Shown here: in pieces, positions 1 through 6,941 of the stretch
Layout of the letters: every line of letters starts with the position of its first letter
Numbering within the stretch: the first letter of the stretch is position 1
DNA from: Geminicoccaceae bacterium
GTDB taxonomy: Bacteria > Pseudomonadota > Alphaproteobacteria > Geminicoccales > Geminicoccaceae
Assembly: GCA_020446285.1 (NCBI GenBank)
Contig: JAGREZ010000112.1
Coordinates: forward strand, 1,375-8,315
Direction: 5' to 3'
DNA: 6,941 nucleotides
Translations under genes and position numbers: made by a program
Notes under the pieces: generated by a model
What the model was told of the DNA's origin: nothing
The model's database searches: none
Seen by the model: the letters and a program-made list of their open reading frames with translations, nothing else

Positions 1-1600
<1,600 letters not shown>

Positions 1601-1602
1601 CA

Positions 1603-1616
1603 CCCGTCAAAACGGG
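1603..1616 (-). promoter_or_regulatory. Hairpin touching the atpH start codon
   Basis: CCCGT (plus 1603-1607) pairs with ACGGG (1612-1616) around a four-base loop. On the atpH mRNA this puts the purine segment ACGGG, the only SD-like sequence near the GTG/ATG pair, inside a stem that ends two bases before the ATG. The same CCCGTTTT strand can alternatively pair with upstream AAACGGG (1631-1637) or AAAACGGG (1678-1685). Folding is inferred by eye only. Confidence 0.35.
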
Positions 1617-1646
1617 CCACACCGGGTTCCCCCGTTTGCGGCGCTC

Positions 1647-1665
1647 CTTGCGGGTTCGGCGCAAG
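1647..1665 (-). promoter_or_regulatory. Perfect 6-bp hairpin in the atpH leader
   Basis: CTTGCG (1647-1652) and CGCAAG (1660-1665) are perfect inverted repeats around a 7-nt loop. The element lies about 47 nt upstream of the atpH ATG. No T-tract follows on the minus strand, so it does not look like an intrinsic terminator. It may be a leader structure that stabilises the mRNA, or chance in GC-rich DNA. Confidence 0.35.
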
Positions 1666-1700
1666 CGCGTCCCACCCCCCGTTTTCCGACGGCGTGAGCC

Positions 1701-1728
1701 GGTTAGCACAAGCCCCGACAACCGACAA
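1701..1728 (-). promoter_or_regulatory. Candidate sigma-70-type promoter for atpHA
   Basis: On the minus strand, TTGTCG (1728-1723) is followed after 16 nt by CTAACC (1706-1701). This resembles the loose alphaproteobacterial housekeeping pattern (TTGacg, then CTAxxx). The -35-like box is one copy of a 7-bp tandem repeat, so a second copy (1721-1716) lies 7 nt closer. A start near 1694 would leave a leader of about 95 nt before the atpH ATG. The -10 match is poor; this is an inference from position and a weak consensus. Confidence 0.25.
1715..1728. repeat. Tandem 7-bp direct repeat
   Basis: CCGACAA occurs twice back to back on the plus strand (1715-1721 and 1722-1728), read as TTGTCGG TTGTCGG in the direction of atpH. 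It coincides with the -35 region of the candidate atp promoter. It could be a duplicated promoter box, a half-site array for a regulator, or chance. Confidence 0.5.
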
Positions 1729-1773
1729 GCACCCGGCCGATATTTCCCGAAGGGGCGGTTTGCCGCACGGCAC

Positions 1774-2382
1774 TCACGACGCGTGCGACATGCCGTTGCC
1801 GCGCAAGACCTCCATCGGTTGCCAGGCCTTCAGGAGACGAAGGGGGTGGCGGTGGATGGTCAGGAAGCAACCGCCTCCGGTGCCCGGCTGGTCGTATTGG
1901 CGGGAGATGGGGGCGCCGAGCAGGTGTGCGAGCAGGAGAGCTGCGACGCCGCCGTGGGCGAGGATGAGGAGATGTCCGGGGAAAGGAGCCTCACGGTCGA
2001 TCCGTTTCACGGCGGCGACGATGCGACGTTGCGCGTCGATGGCGCGTTCCCAGCCTTCGATGCTCTCATGCGGGTGGGCAAAGAAGCGGTCGGCATGCGC
2101 CTCGAAGGCGGTCTTTTCGAGATAGCCAGTGGAGGCGCGGTCGTTCTCGCCGAGGGCTTCGATGACACAGGGCGCGCGATCGCGGTCGGCGGCAACGATG
2201 GCGGCAGCCTCGACGGCCTTGCGCTCATGGCTGCAGAAGATGCGGGACCAGGCGATGTCGCGCGTACGGTCGGCGAAGAGGTGCATCCGCTCGATACCGC
2301 GTTCCGAAAGACCCCAGTCCGGGACAAGGATGGAGGGATCGATCGCAACTTCTGGATGGGTCAGGAAGATGATCCGATTCAT
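1774..2382 (-). CDS. Histidine phosphatase superfamily protein (PGM-like), divergent catalytic motif
   Basis: This 202-aa protein belongs to the phosphoglycerate-mutase-like histidine phosphatase superfamily; its substrate is unknown. Features of the fold are visible: the N-terminal strand and catalytic-histidine segment IIFLTHPEV (His9), LSERG at 25-29, SHERKA with Arg54 at the place of the usual S-x-x-R-A, a possible acid donor in LGENDR (Glu79), and the second catalytic-site histidine in LILAHGG (His143). The usual RHG is replaced by THP, so the classical phosphohistidine arginine is missing; activity is not assured. I recall similar proteins in rhizobia with this same variant, which suggests a conserved subfamily rather than decay. 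The ATG lies 5 nt after the priA stop. A GTG at 2391 would overlap that stop as GTGA and add three residues. It is probably co-transcribed with priA. No signal peptide is seen, so it is likely cytoplasmic. Confidence 0.88.
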   Translation of the reverse strand: MNRIIFLTHPEVAIDPSILVPDWGLSERGIERMHLFADRTRDIAWSRIFCSHERKAVEAAAIVAADRDRAPCVIEALGENDRASTGYLEKTAFEAHADRFFAHPHESIEGWERAIDAQRRIVAAVKRIDREAPFPGHLLILAHGGVAALLLAHLLGAPISRQYDQPGTGGGCFLTIHRHPLRLLKAWQPMEVLRGNGMSHAS

Positions 2383-2387
2383 GTCAA

Positions 2388-4550
2388 TCACAAGAAACTC
2401 TGGGGGTCTATGTCCACCCGCAGTCTGACCTGATTGGGCAGGCGTACTTTCGAAAGCCAGTCGCGGAGGATGGCGGGAAGGTCCGCGTCCGGCGTGGCCT
2501 TGATGAGAAAGCGCTCGCGGTAGCGGCCGCGGAGCATGGTCAGCGGTGCCGGTGCCGGGCCGAGGATGAGGACGGTTTCGAGATCGGGGGCGATGTTGGC
2601 GAGGCGGCGGGCCTCCTCGCTGACGATCCGGTGGTCCGGGCCGGAGAGGATCAGGGCGGCGAGGCGGCCGAAAGGTGGCATGTGCGCCTCGCGCCGTTCG
2701 GCGAGTTCGGCGTCGATGAAGCCCTTGCGGTCGCCGTTCGCGAGCGCCTGCATCACCGGATGTCCGGGTTCGCGGGTCTGGATGAGCACGCGCCCCGGCC
2801 GGTCCGCGCGCCCGGCGCGTCCGGCAAGCTGGTAGAGGAGCTGGAAGGTGCGTTCGGCCGCCCTGAGATCGCCGCCGCCGAGGCCGATATCGGCATCGAC
2901 GACGCCGACGAAGGTGAGCTTGGGGAAATGGTGCCCCTTGGCGACGAGCTGGGTGCCGATGATGATGTCCACGGCACCCGCGAGGATCGCCTCGACCATG
3001 GCGGTGGCAGTCTCGCCCGAATGGATGGTGTCGCTGGTCATGATGGCGACGCGGGCATCGGGCATGAAGGTTGCGAGTTCGTCGGCGATGCGCTCGACAC
3101 CCGGGCCGGAGGCGGCGAGATAGTCCACCGTGCCGCATTCCGGGCAATGGTCGGGCGGCGGGCGCGAATAGCCGCAATGGTGGCATTGCAGGCGCGGGCG
3201 GTAGCGGTGCGAGGTGAGCCAGGCGGTGCAGTTGGGGCAGTGCATGCGGAAGCCGCAGGCACGGCAGACCGTCAGCGGCGCATAGCCCCGGCGATTGAGG
3301 AAGAGCATGGCCTGCTCGCCGGCGGCGACGGCCTCGCCCACCGCCTCGCGAAGTTCGTCGCCGATGAAGGCGCCCGGCGGCGGTCGCCGGCGACGAAGGT
3401 CGACGAGGCCGATGGCGGGTTTCGGCGCCGACGCATAGCGATCCTCGAGCAGGAGATGCCTTTCCCCCCGAACCTCGTGCAGGCTTTCGAGCGAGGGTGT
3501 GGCACTGACGAGAACGAGCGCCGCACCTTCGAATTCGCAGCGTTTGCGCGCGATCAGCCGGGCATCGTAGACAACCCCGTCTTCCTGCTTGAAGCTCGTG
3601 TCGTGCGCCTCGTCCATGATGACGAGACCGAGATCGGGAAAGGGCAGGAACAGGGCCGAACGGGCACCGACGAGCACCTTGACCTCGCCGCGCATGACGG
3701 CCTTCCAGGTCTTGCGCCGCTGTGCCTGGGTGAGGCCGGAATGCCAGGCCGGCGGGGTGACGCCGAAACGCTGCCCGAAGCGTCTGAGCCATTGCGCCGA
3801 GAGGGCGATCTCCGGCAGCAGCACGAGGACGCTGCGGCCCTTGCCCAGTGCCGCCTCGACGGCTTCGAGATAGACCTCCGTCTTGCCCGAGCCCGGCACG
3901 CCCTCCAGCAGCCAGTAATCTCCGTCGGGAGCGTCGAGCGCCGCCACCAGCCGGTCGGCGGCATCGCGCTGCGATGCAGTCAGCCCGAACGCCTCGCCGG
4001 AAAAACGAGTGGGAAGGTCGAGCCGGTCGGCATCGATCTCCACTGTCTCCAGCTCTCCGGCCCCGACCATCTTCCGGACGAGTCCGCTGGAAACACCGGC
4101 AGTCCGTGCAAGCGCCGTTGCCTGCAGCGGGCCGTGGCCGGCGAGTGCATCCGCAACCCGGCGCCGTTTCTCGTCGAACCGCGTGATGTCCTGTCCGGCC
4201 GCCAGGCGGTAGGCGGTGCGCACGGGACCGGGTTCGAGCGCCGCCGGCACGGCGACGAGCAGGCGCGAGACCGATCCGAGCGGCGAGAGGGTGGTTTCCG
4301 CCATGCTCTCGGCCAGCCGCCGCAGTGCCGTCGGGAGCGGCGGCAGGTCGAGCACCGTCTCGACCGCCCTTAGTCTCGACGCGGCGATCTCCCTGTCCGG
4401 CGGACGGTCCCAGACGATGCCCGTCACCTTTCTCGGGCCGAAGGGGACACGCACGAACATGCCGGCGGCGGGCGAATCGCCGGCGACCGTATAGGTGAAC
4501 GGCCCATCGAAGGGCAGCGGCAGGAGAACGGATATGCGCTCGGTCGTCAT
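2388..4550 (-). CDS. priA: Primosomal protein N' (replication restart helicase PriA)
   Basis: PriA is a superfamily 2, 3'-to-5' DNA helicase. It recognises stalled or recombined forks and reloads the replicative helicase. The 720-aa translation is a normal length and intact. In order: an N-terminal 3'-DNA-binding domain beginning ISVLLPLPFDGPFTYTV (about 1-100); a winged-helix-like linker; Walker A GVPGSGKT (217-224); Walker B DEAH (313-316); SAT motif (349-351); a zinc-binding insert with eight cysteines in four pairs (429/432, 438/441, 456/459, 469/472); GTQLVAKGHHFP (532-543); and motif VI QLAGRAGR (574-581). The C-terminal domain ends with VDIDPQSFL, typical of the family. The ATG at 4550 has AAGG six bases upstream, an acceptable SD. 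The gene is divergent from xerC and is followed after 5 nt by the phosphatase gene, suggesting a two-gene unit. Confidence 0.98.
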   Translation of the reverse strand: MTTERISVLLPLPFDGPFTYTVAGDSPAAGMFVRVPFGPRKVTGIVWDRPPDREIAASRLRAVETVLDLPPLPTALRRLAESMAETTLSPLGSVSRLLVAVPAALEPGPVRTAYRLAAGQDITRFDEKRRRVADALAGHGPLQATALARTAGVSSGLVRKMVGAGELETVEIDADRLDLPTRFSGEAFGLTASQRDAADRLVAALDAPDGDYWLLEGVPGSGKTEVYLEAVEAALGKGRSVLVLLPEIALSAQWLRRFGQRFGVTPPAWHSGLTQAQRRKTWKAVMRGEVKVLVGARSALFLPFPDLGLVIMDEAHDTSFKQEDGVVYDARLIARKRCEFEGAALVLVSATPSLESLHEVRGERHLLLEDRYASAPKPAIGLVDLRRRRPPPGAFIGDELREAVGEAVAAGEQAMLFLNRRGYAPLTVCRACGFRMHCPNCTAWLTSHRYRPRLQCHHCGYSRPPPDHCPECGTVDYLAASGPGVERIADELATFMPDARVAIMTSDTIHSGETATAMVEAILAGAVDIIIGTQLVAKGHHFPKLTFVGVVDADIGLGGGDLRAAERTFQLLYQLAGRAGRADRPGRVLIQTREPGHPVMQALANGDRKGFIDAELAERREAHMPPFGRLAALILSGPDHRIVSEEARRLANIAPDLETVLILGPAPAPLTMLRGRYRERFLIKATPDADLPAILRDWLSKVRLPNQVRLRVDIDPQSFL

Positions 4551-4557
4551 GATACGC

Positions 4558-4563
4558 CTTATA
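4558..4563 (-). promoter_or_regulatory. priA: Possible -10 box for priA
   Basis: TATAAG on the minus strand sits only 7 nt before the priA ATG. If it were a true -10 element, transcription would begin at or within a base or two of the ATG, making a leaderless mRNA. No convincing -35 box is found 16-18 nt upstream. The overlapping AAGG (4560-4557) may simply be the ribosome binding site, in which case the promoter lies farther upstream. Confidence 0.2.
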
Positions 4564-4583
4564 GAGCGATTCCTGTTGCTTTG

Positions 4584-4605
4584 GAGCCGCCTTGCATGGT
4601 GGCTC
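4584..4605. repeat. Inverted repeat (8-bp stem, 6-nt loop) upstream of priA
   Basis: GAGCCGCC (4584-4591) and GGTGGCTC (4598-4605) pair along 8 positions with one G-T wobble, around the loop TTGCAT. No T-run follows on either strand, so it is not an intrinsic terminator. Its place 34 nt before the priA ATG would suit an operator or a leader hairpin. Confidence 0.35.
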
Positions 4606-4724
4606 GCTTCACCTTGCCTTCCGGTCGTACGCCGATGCCACGATGGTGCCGCAAAGTGAAGCGCGCGGTGTGCCGGGCGTTCTCATGGCAGGCAATCGTT
4701 GGTAGCCTCGAATCGTTGTGTGTC

Positions 4725-4737
4725 ATCGCGACGCGAT
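4725..4737. promoter_or_regulatory. 13-bp palindrome upstream of xerC
   Basis: ATCGCG and CGCGAT flank a single central A, a perfect 6-bp inverted repeat. It lies 76 nt upstream of the xerC ATG and just after the AATCGTTG direct repeat. Such a compact palindrome could be a dimeric regulator site, but in DNA this GC-rich a chance origin is also credible. Confidence 0.25.
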
Positions 4738-4813
4738 CATGCTGCTGCCGGCGGGCGCCGTCGCGGAGGCGGGATCGGGCGGTCATGGTGGCCGAACGGA
4801 AGCGGGAACGGGC

Positions 4814-5755
4814 ATGCTGGCATTCGCAGACGGGGAACTCGGCGCGCTGGCGGGTGAATGGGACGCCTGGCTGGCGAGCGAAAAGCGCATGTCGGTGCGT
4901 ACGCTGGCGGCCTACAGGAAGGACCTTGCCGCATTCGTCACCTTTCTTTCCGGGCATGAGGGCGGCGAGATATCCGTTTCGAAGCTGGTGTCCATGCGAC
5001 CGGCGGAATTTCGCGCATGGCTCGCCTGGCGCCATTCGGAGAACTACGCCAGAAGCTCGACGGCGAGAGCCATGGCGGCCATACGCAGTTTCTACGAATT
5101 TCTCGACCGCCGTCACGGCCTGCACAATCCGGCACTCAAGGCGATGCGCACGCCATCCTTTCATCGCCCCCTTCCGCGCCCGCTCTCGACCGGCCAGATC
5201 GAAGGATTGCGGGCGGCGGCGGCGGATCGTGGTGGCGAACCGTGGGTGGCGCGGCGCGATCTTGCCGTGCTCCTCCTCCTTTACGGCGCCGGCCTGCGCA
5301 TCGGCGAGGCGCTCGGGCTGAACCGCAGGGATCTGAACGGGGGAAGCGAAGGCGGCATCGCCGGCGAGCTGCGGGTCACGGGCAAGGGCAACAAGGAGCG
5401 GGTGGTACCGCTGCTCGCGATCGTGGCGGAAGCGCTCACGGCCTATCTCGGCGCCTGTCCCTTCGAGCTTGCCGGCGACGATCCGCTTTTCGTAGGGGTG
5501 CGGGGCGGTAGGCTGCAGCCTGCGGTGGTGCAGGCGCGGGTGCGCGAACTCAGGCATCTGCTCGGTCTGCCGGAGACCGCCACACCACACGCCCTGCGCC
5601 ACAGTTTCGCCACCCATCTCTTGACCAGCGGGGCCGATCTTCGCGCTATCCAGGAGCTTTTGGGGCATGCCAGCCTGTCCACAACGCAACGCTACACCGC
5701 CGTCGACAGTGCGCGGCTCGAGGAGATCCATGCCCGCGCCCATCCACGCGCCTGA
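4814..5755 (+). CDS. xerC: Site-specific tyrosine recombinase XerC
   Basis: This enzyme acts with XerD at the dif site to resolve chromosome dimers before cell division. The 313-aa protein has an N-terminal SAM-like core-binding domain (about 8-100, containing MSVRTLAAYRKDL) and a C-terminal catalytic domain. All catalytic residues are visible: Arg162 (GLRIGEALGL), Lys191 (GKGNKER), His259 and Arg262 (HALRHS), His285 (LLGHASL) and the nucleophile Tyr294 (TTQRYT). Spacings of 3, 23 and 9 match E. coli XerD. I chose the ATG at 4814 because GGGAA lies five bases upstream and the protein then begins at the expected distance from the core-binding domain. Earlier ATGs at 4718 and 4739 would add an Ala/Gly-rich stretch unlike the family. 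Placement on the chromosome beside priA, with no integrase-type neighbours, favours XerC over a phage integrase. XerC versus XerD is judged from overall resemblance and context. Confidence 0.93.
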   Translation: MLAFADGELGALAGEWDAWLASEKRMSVRTLAAYRKDLAAFVTFLSGHEGGEISVSKLVSMRPAEFRAWLAWRHSENYARSSTARAMAAIRSFYEFLDRRHGLHNPALKAMRTPSFHRPLPRPLSTGQIEGLRAAAADRGGEPWVARRDLAVLLLLYGAGLRIGEALGLNRRDLNGGSEGGIAGELRVTGKGNKERVVPLLAIVAEALTAYLGACPFELAGDDPLFVGVRGGRLQPAVVQARVRELRHLLGLPETATPHALRHSFATHLLTSGADLRAIQELLGHASLSTTQRYTAVDSARLEEIHARAHPRA

Positions 5756-5770
5756 TCGCGGAAACGGACC

Positions 5771-5776
5771 GGAGGG
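5771..5776 (+). promoter_or_regulatory. Strong ribosome binding site that fixes a TTG start
   Basis: GGAGGG lies five bases upstream of the TTG at 5782. No in-frame ATG or GTG is present between the xerC stop and this codon, so the site decides the start of the AsmA-like gene. Confidence 0.75.
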
Positions 5777-5781
5777 CTGAC

Positions 5782-6941
5782 TTGCGCAGGGCGCTCGCGA
5801 TATTCGCGGTAATCGCGGCGCTGGCCGCGGGGGCTTTCTTCGCGCTGCCGGTGCTGGTCGACCAGGAGGCGATCCAGCGTGCGCTTCGCGGGCACGTCGC
5901 CGAACTGACGGGACAGCGGCTCGTGATCGACGGGCGGTTCGAGGTCAATCTCCTGCCGAGCCCGACAATCACCGTGTCCAGGGCTCTGGTCCGCAACGAC
6001 GACCCGCAGGGCAGGGGGCCGGAGGGCGACATTGATCGCATCGATCTTGCCGTCGACCTTCCGGGACTGTTGCGGGGCGAGGCGGTGATCCGCGAGATGA
6101 CCGTCATTCGTCCGGTCATGCGCGTGCTTGCGGGCGATCCGGGAGAAGCGCTCGCCGCTCTCAACCTCCCCTTCGAGGCTCGTGGCCGACCGGCCTTCGC
6201 CCGGCTGAGCGTGGTCGACGGCAGGATCGACATCGTCGCCGAGGATGGCGGCGGGAAGCGGATCGATGCGATCGCCGGCGAATTCTCGATCGACCCCGAA
6301 ACCGCCGCACACGGCTTTGCGCTTTCCGGCAGGATGGAGGGACGCGACTTCTCTCTCGGGCTCGTGACGAGCGAGCCGCGGGCCGGTCGGCCCGCGGCTG
6401 TCGAGGGCGAGTGGCGCTCTTCCGGGCATCGCTTCGGCTGGCGCGGCCAGGCGACCGCGGGCCCGGCATTCCCGCTCTTTTCCGGTGAGATCGAGGGTTC
6501 GCCGGCAGCGCTCGCGGATCTCGCCGGTCTCCTTGGTGCTGGAAGGCTGGCGGATCTCGTCCGGTCGCACGATATCGACCTTGCGGGCGAACTCGAGATC
6601 ACTGCGGACTATGCCAAGATCACCGGCGGCCGGGCGACTGCGGGCGAAGTCGAGGCGGCGGTTGATCTGACCCTTGGGCCGGGCGGTCCGGGAGAAAAGC
6701 CGGCGGTCGAAGCTTCCGTCTCCTTCGCGAATCTGGATTTGGGGGACGGCTCCGACCCGTGGCAGTGGCGACGGATCCTGACGTTCGAGCCACCGGCCGG
6801 ACTGACGGCCAATGTGCGCGCGGCCGTCGACAGGCTGACCTTTCGTGGTCTCGAATTCCGCCGTGTGCAAACCCAGGTCACGCTCGACGGCGATGGTGGC
6901 GGACGTCTCGAAACGCTGCGGGCCATTCTTCCGGGAAGCGG
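5782..6941 (+). CDS. AsmA family protein (N-terminal part, runs off window)
   Basis: This is a member of the AsmA/TamB-like superfamily: inner-membrane-anchored proteins with a large beta-rich periplasmic part, implicated in phospholipid transport and outer-membrane homeostasis. The first 386 codons are present. Residues 2-3 are Arg-Arg, followed by a hydrophobic segment (about 4-26, rich in Ala, Ile, Phe) that makes a signal anchor. Residues 42-72 (LTGQRLVIDGRFEVN, then LLPSPTITVSRALVRN) form the hallmark AsmA N-terminal block, and VDLPGLLRGEAVIREMTVIRP follows, as in the family. The remainder is alternating short beta-type strands with Gly-rich turns. Start is TTG, supported by GGAGGG. The gap to xerC is 26 nt with no terminator, so the two are probably co-transcribed. 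The family is large and the specific role (AsmA, YhdP-like or other) cannot be decided from this fragment; I give no symbol. Confidence 0.88.
   Translation, partial: MRRALAIFAVIAALAAGAFFALPVLVDQEAIQRALRGHVAELTGQRLVIDGRFEVNLLPSPTITVSRALVRNDDPQGRGPEGDIDRIDLAVDLPGLLRGEAVIREMTVIRPVMRVLAGDPGEALAALNLPFEARGRPAFARLSVVDGRIDIVAEDGGGKRIDAIAGEFSIDPETAAHGFALSGRMEGRDFSLGLVTSEPRAGRPAAVEGEWRSSGHRFGWRGQATAGPAFPLFSGEIEGSPAALADLAGLLGAGRLADLVRSHDIDLAGELEITADYAKITGGRATAGEVEAAVDLTLGPGGPGEKPAVEASVSFANLDLGDGSDPWQWRRILTFEPPAGLTANVRAAVDRLTFRGLEFRRVQTQVTLDGDGGGRLETLRAILPGS

Larger units (their letters stand above)
1601..1773 (-). other. Intergenic leader upstream of the F1 ATP synthase genes
   Basis: This 173-nt stretch lies between the stop of the phosphatase gene and the atpH start. 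I see no gene in it. It holds a tandem 7-bp repeat (CCGACAA twice on the plus strand, 1715-1728), a possible promoter, a 6-bp perfect hairpin (CTTGCG/CGCAAG, 1647-1665), and several mutually complementary CCCGTTT / AAACGGG segments reaching to the start codon. There is no hairpin followed by a T-run on the minus strand, so no intrinsic terminator separates the phosphatase gene from atpH. Some readthrough from priA is therefore possible. Confidence 0.6.
4551..4813. other. Divergent spacer between priA and xerC
   Basis: This 263-nt region separates two genes transcribed away from each other, so promoters for both should lie here. It holds a TATAAG box close to priA, an 8-bp stem hairpin (4584-4605), an 8-bp direct repeat AATCGTTG (4694-4701 and 4711-4718), and a 13-bp palindrome (4725-4737). 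Open frames cross it on both strands but show no recognisable protein. The xerC frame is open back to ATG codons at 4718 and 4739. That extension is low-complexity Ala/Gly-rich and does not resemble Xer N-termini, so I treat it as non-coding. Confidence 0.6.

Noticed and set aside
1755..1766. Terminator after the phosphatase gene (GCGG/CCGC stem)
   Set aside because: The stem is only four base pairs and no T-run follows on the minus strand, so it does not meet the pattern of an intrinsic terminator.
2383..3792. Long upstream extension of the phosphatase frame through the priA gene
   Set aside because: The extension is an Arg/Pro/His-rich shadow frame of priA. The real protein begins at the MNRIIF start just after the priA stop.
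2631..4373. 580-codon open frame on the plus strand
   Set aside because: It is fully antisense to priA, which has every helicase motif and zinc cysteine intact. The antisense product has no recognisable motif.
4718..4813. N-terminal extension of XerC by 32 residues
   Set aside because: The segment is low-complexity Ala/Gly-rich, does not resemble Xer N-termini, and a better-placed ATG with GGGAA exists at 4814.
4559..5743. 394-codon open frame on the minus strand
   Set aside because: It is antisense to xerC and has no domain signature. xerC has all six catalytic residues.
4814..5755. Phage or integron integrase and nearby mobile element
   Set aside because: The protein has Xer length and residue spacing, housekeeping neighbours, and no attachment-site repeats, tRNA gene or cargo genes nearby.
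5692..6870. 392-codon open frame on the minus strand
   Set aside because: It is antisense to the AsmA-like gene. The plus-strand reading has an SD, a membrane anchor and the AsmA N-terminal block, whereas this one is Arg-rich without motifs.

Overview
The window reads as a chromosomal, housekeeping region of a high-GC alphaproteobacterium, probably Hyphomicrobiales/Rhizobiales-like. I base this on an F1 ATP synthase cluster that begins with atpH-atpA and has no F0 gene (atpF/atpE/atpB) directly upstream. Split F0 and F1 operons are typical of Alphaproteobacteria. The priA next to atpH, the rhizobial style of the delta subunit and of the phosphatase, and the strong G/C codon bias fit the same assignment. 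The genus cannot be named from the sequence alone.

Layout: the minus strand, read right to left, carries priA (4550-2388), a small histidine-phosphatase-superfamily gene (2382-1774, 5 nt after priA), a 173-nt intergenic leader, atpH (ATP synthase delta, 1600-1010), and the first two thirds of atpA (1010 to the window edge, with its ATG overlapping the atpH stop by one base). The plus strand, starting divergently from priA across a 263-nt spacer, carries xerC (4814-5755). A strongly SD-led, TTG-started AsmA-family gene (5782 to the window edge) follows and continues beyond the window.

Functions: PriA restarts stalled replication forks and XerC resolves chromosome dimers at dif, so the divergent pair are both chromosome-maintenance genes. 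AtpH and AtpA belong to the membrane-bound F1Fo ATP synthase. The phosphatase-like protein has no evident pathway. The AsmA-like protein is a predicted inner-membrane-anchored periplasmic protein of the envelope-lipid-transport superfamily.

There is no mobile element, CRISPR array, tRNA or rRNA visible, and no obvious new system. The most interesting signals are modest. The atpH leader has one CCCGTTTT element that could pair with three different ACGGG segments, the last of them touching the start codon. The phosphatase has a degenerate catalytic motif (THPE where RHGE/RHGQ is usual). The atpH start is ambiguous, and the priA-xerC spacer contains a near-perfect hairpin and a 13-bp palindrome.
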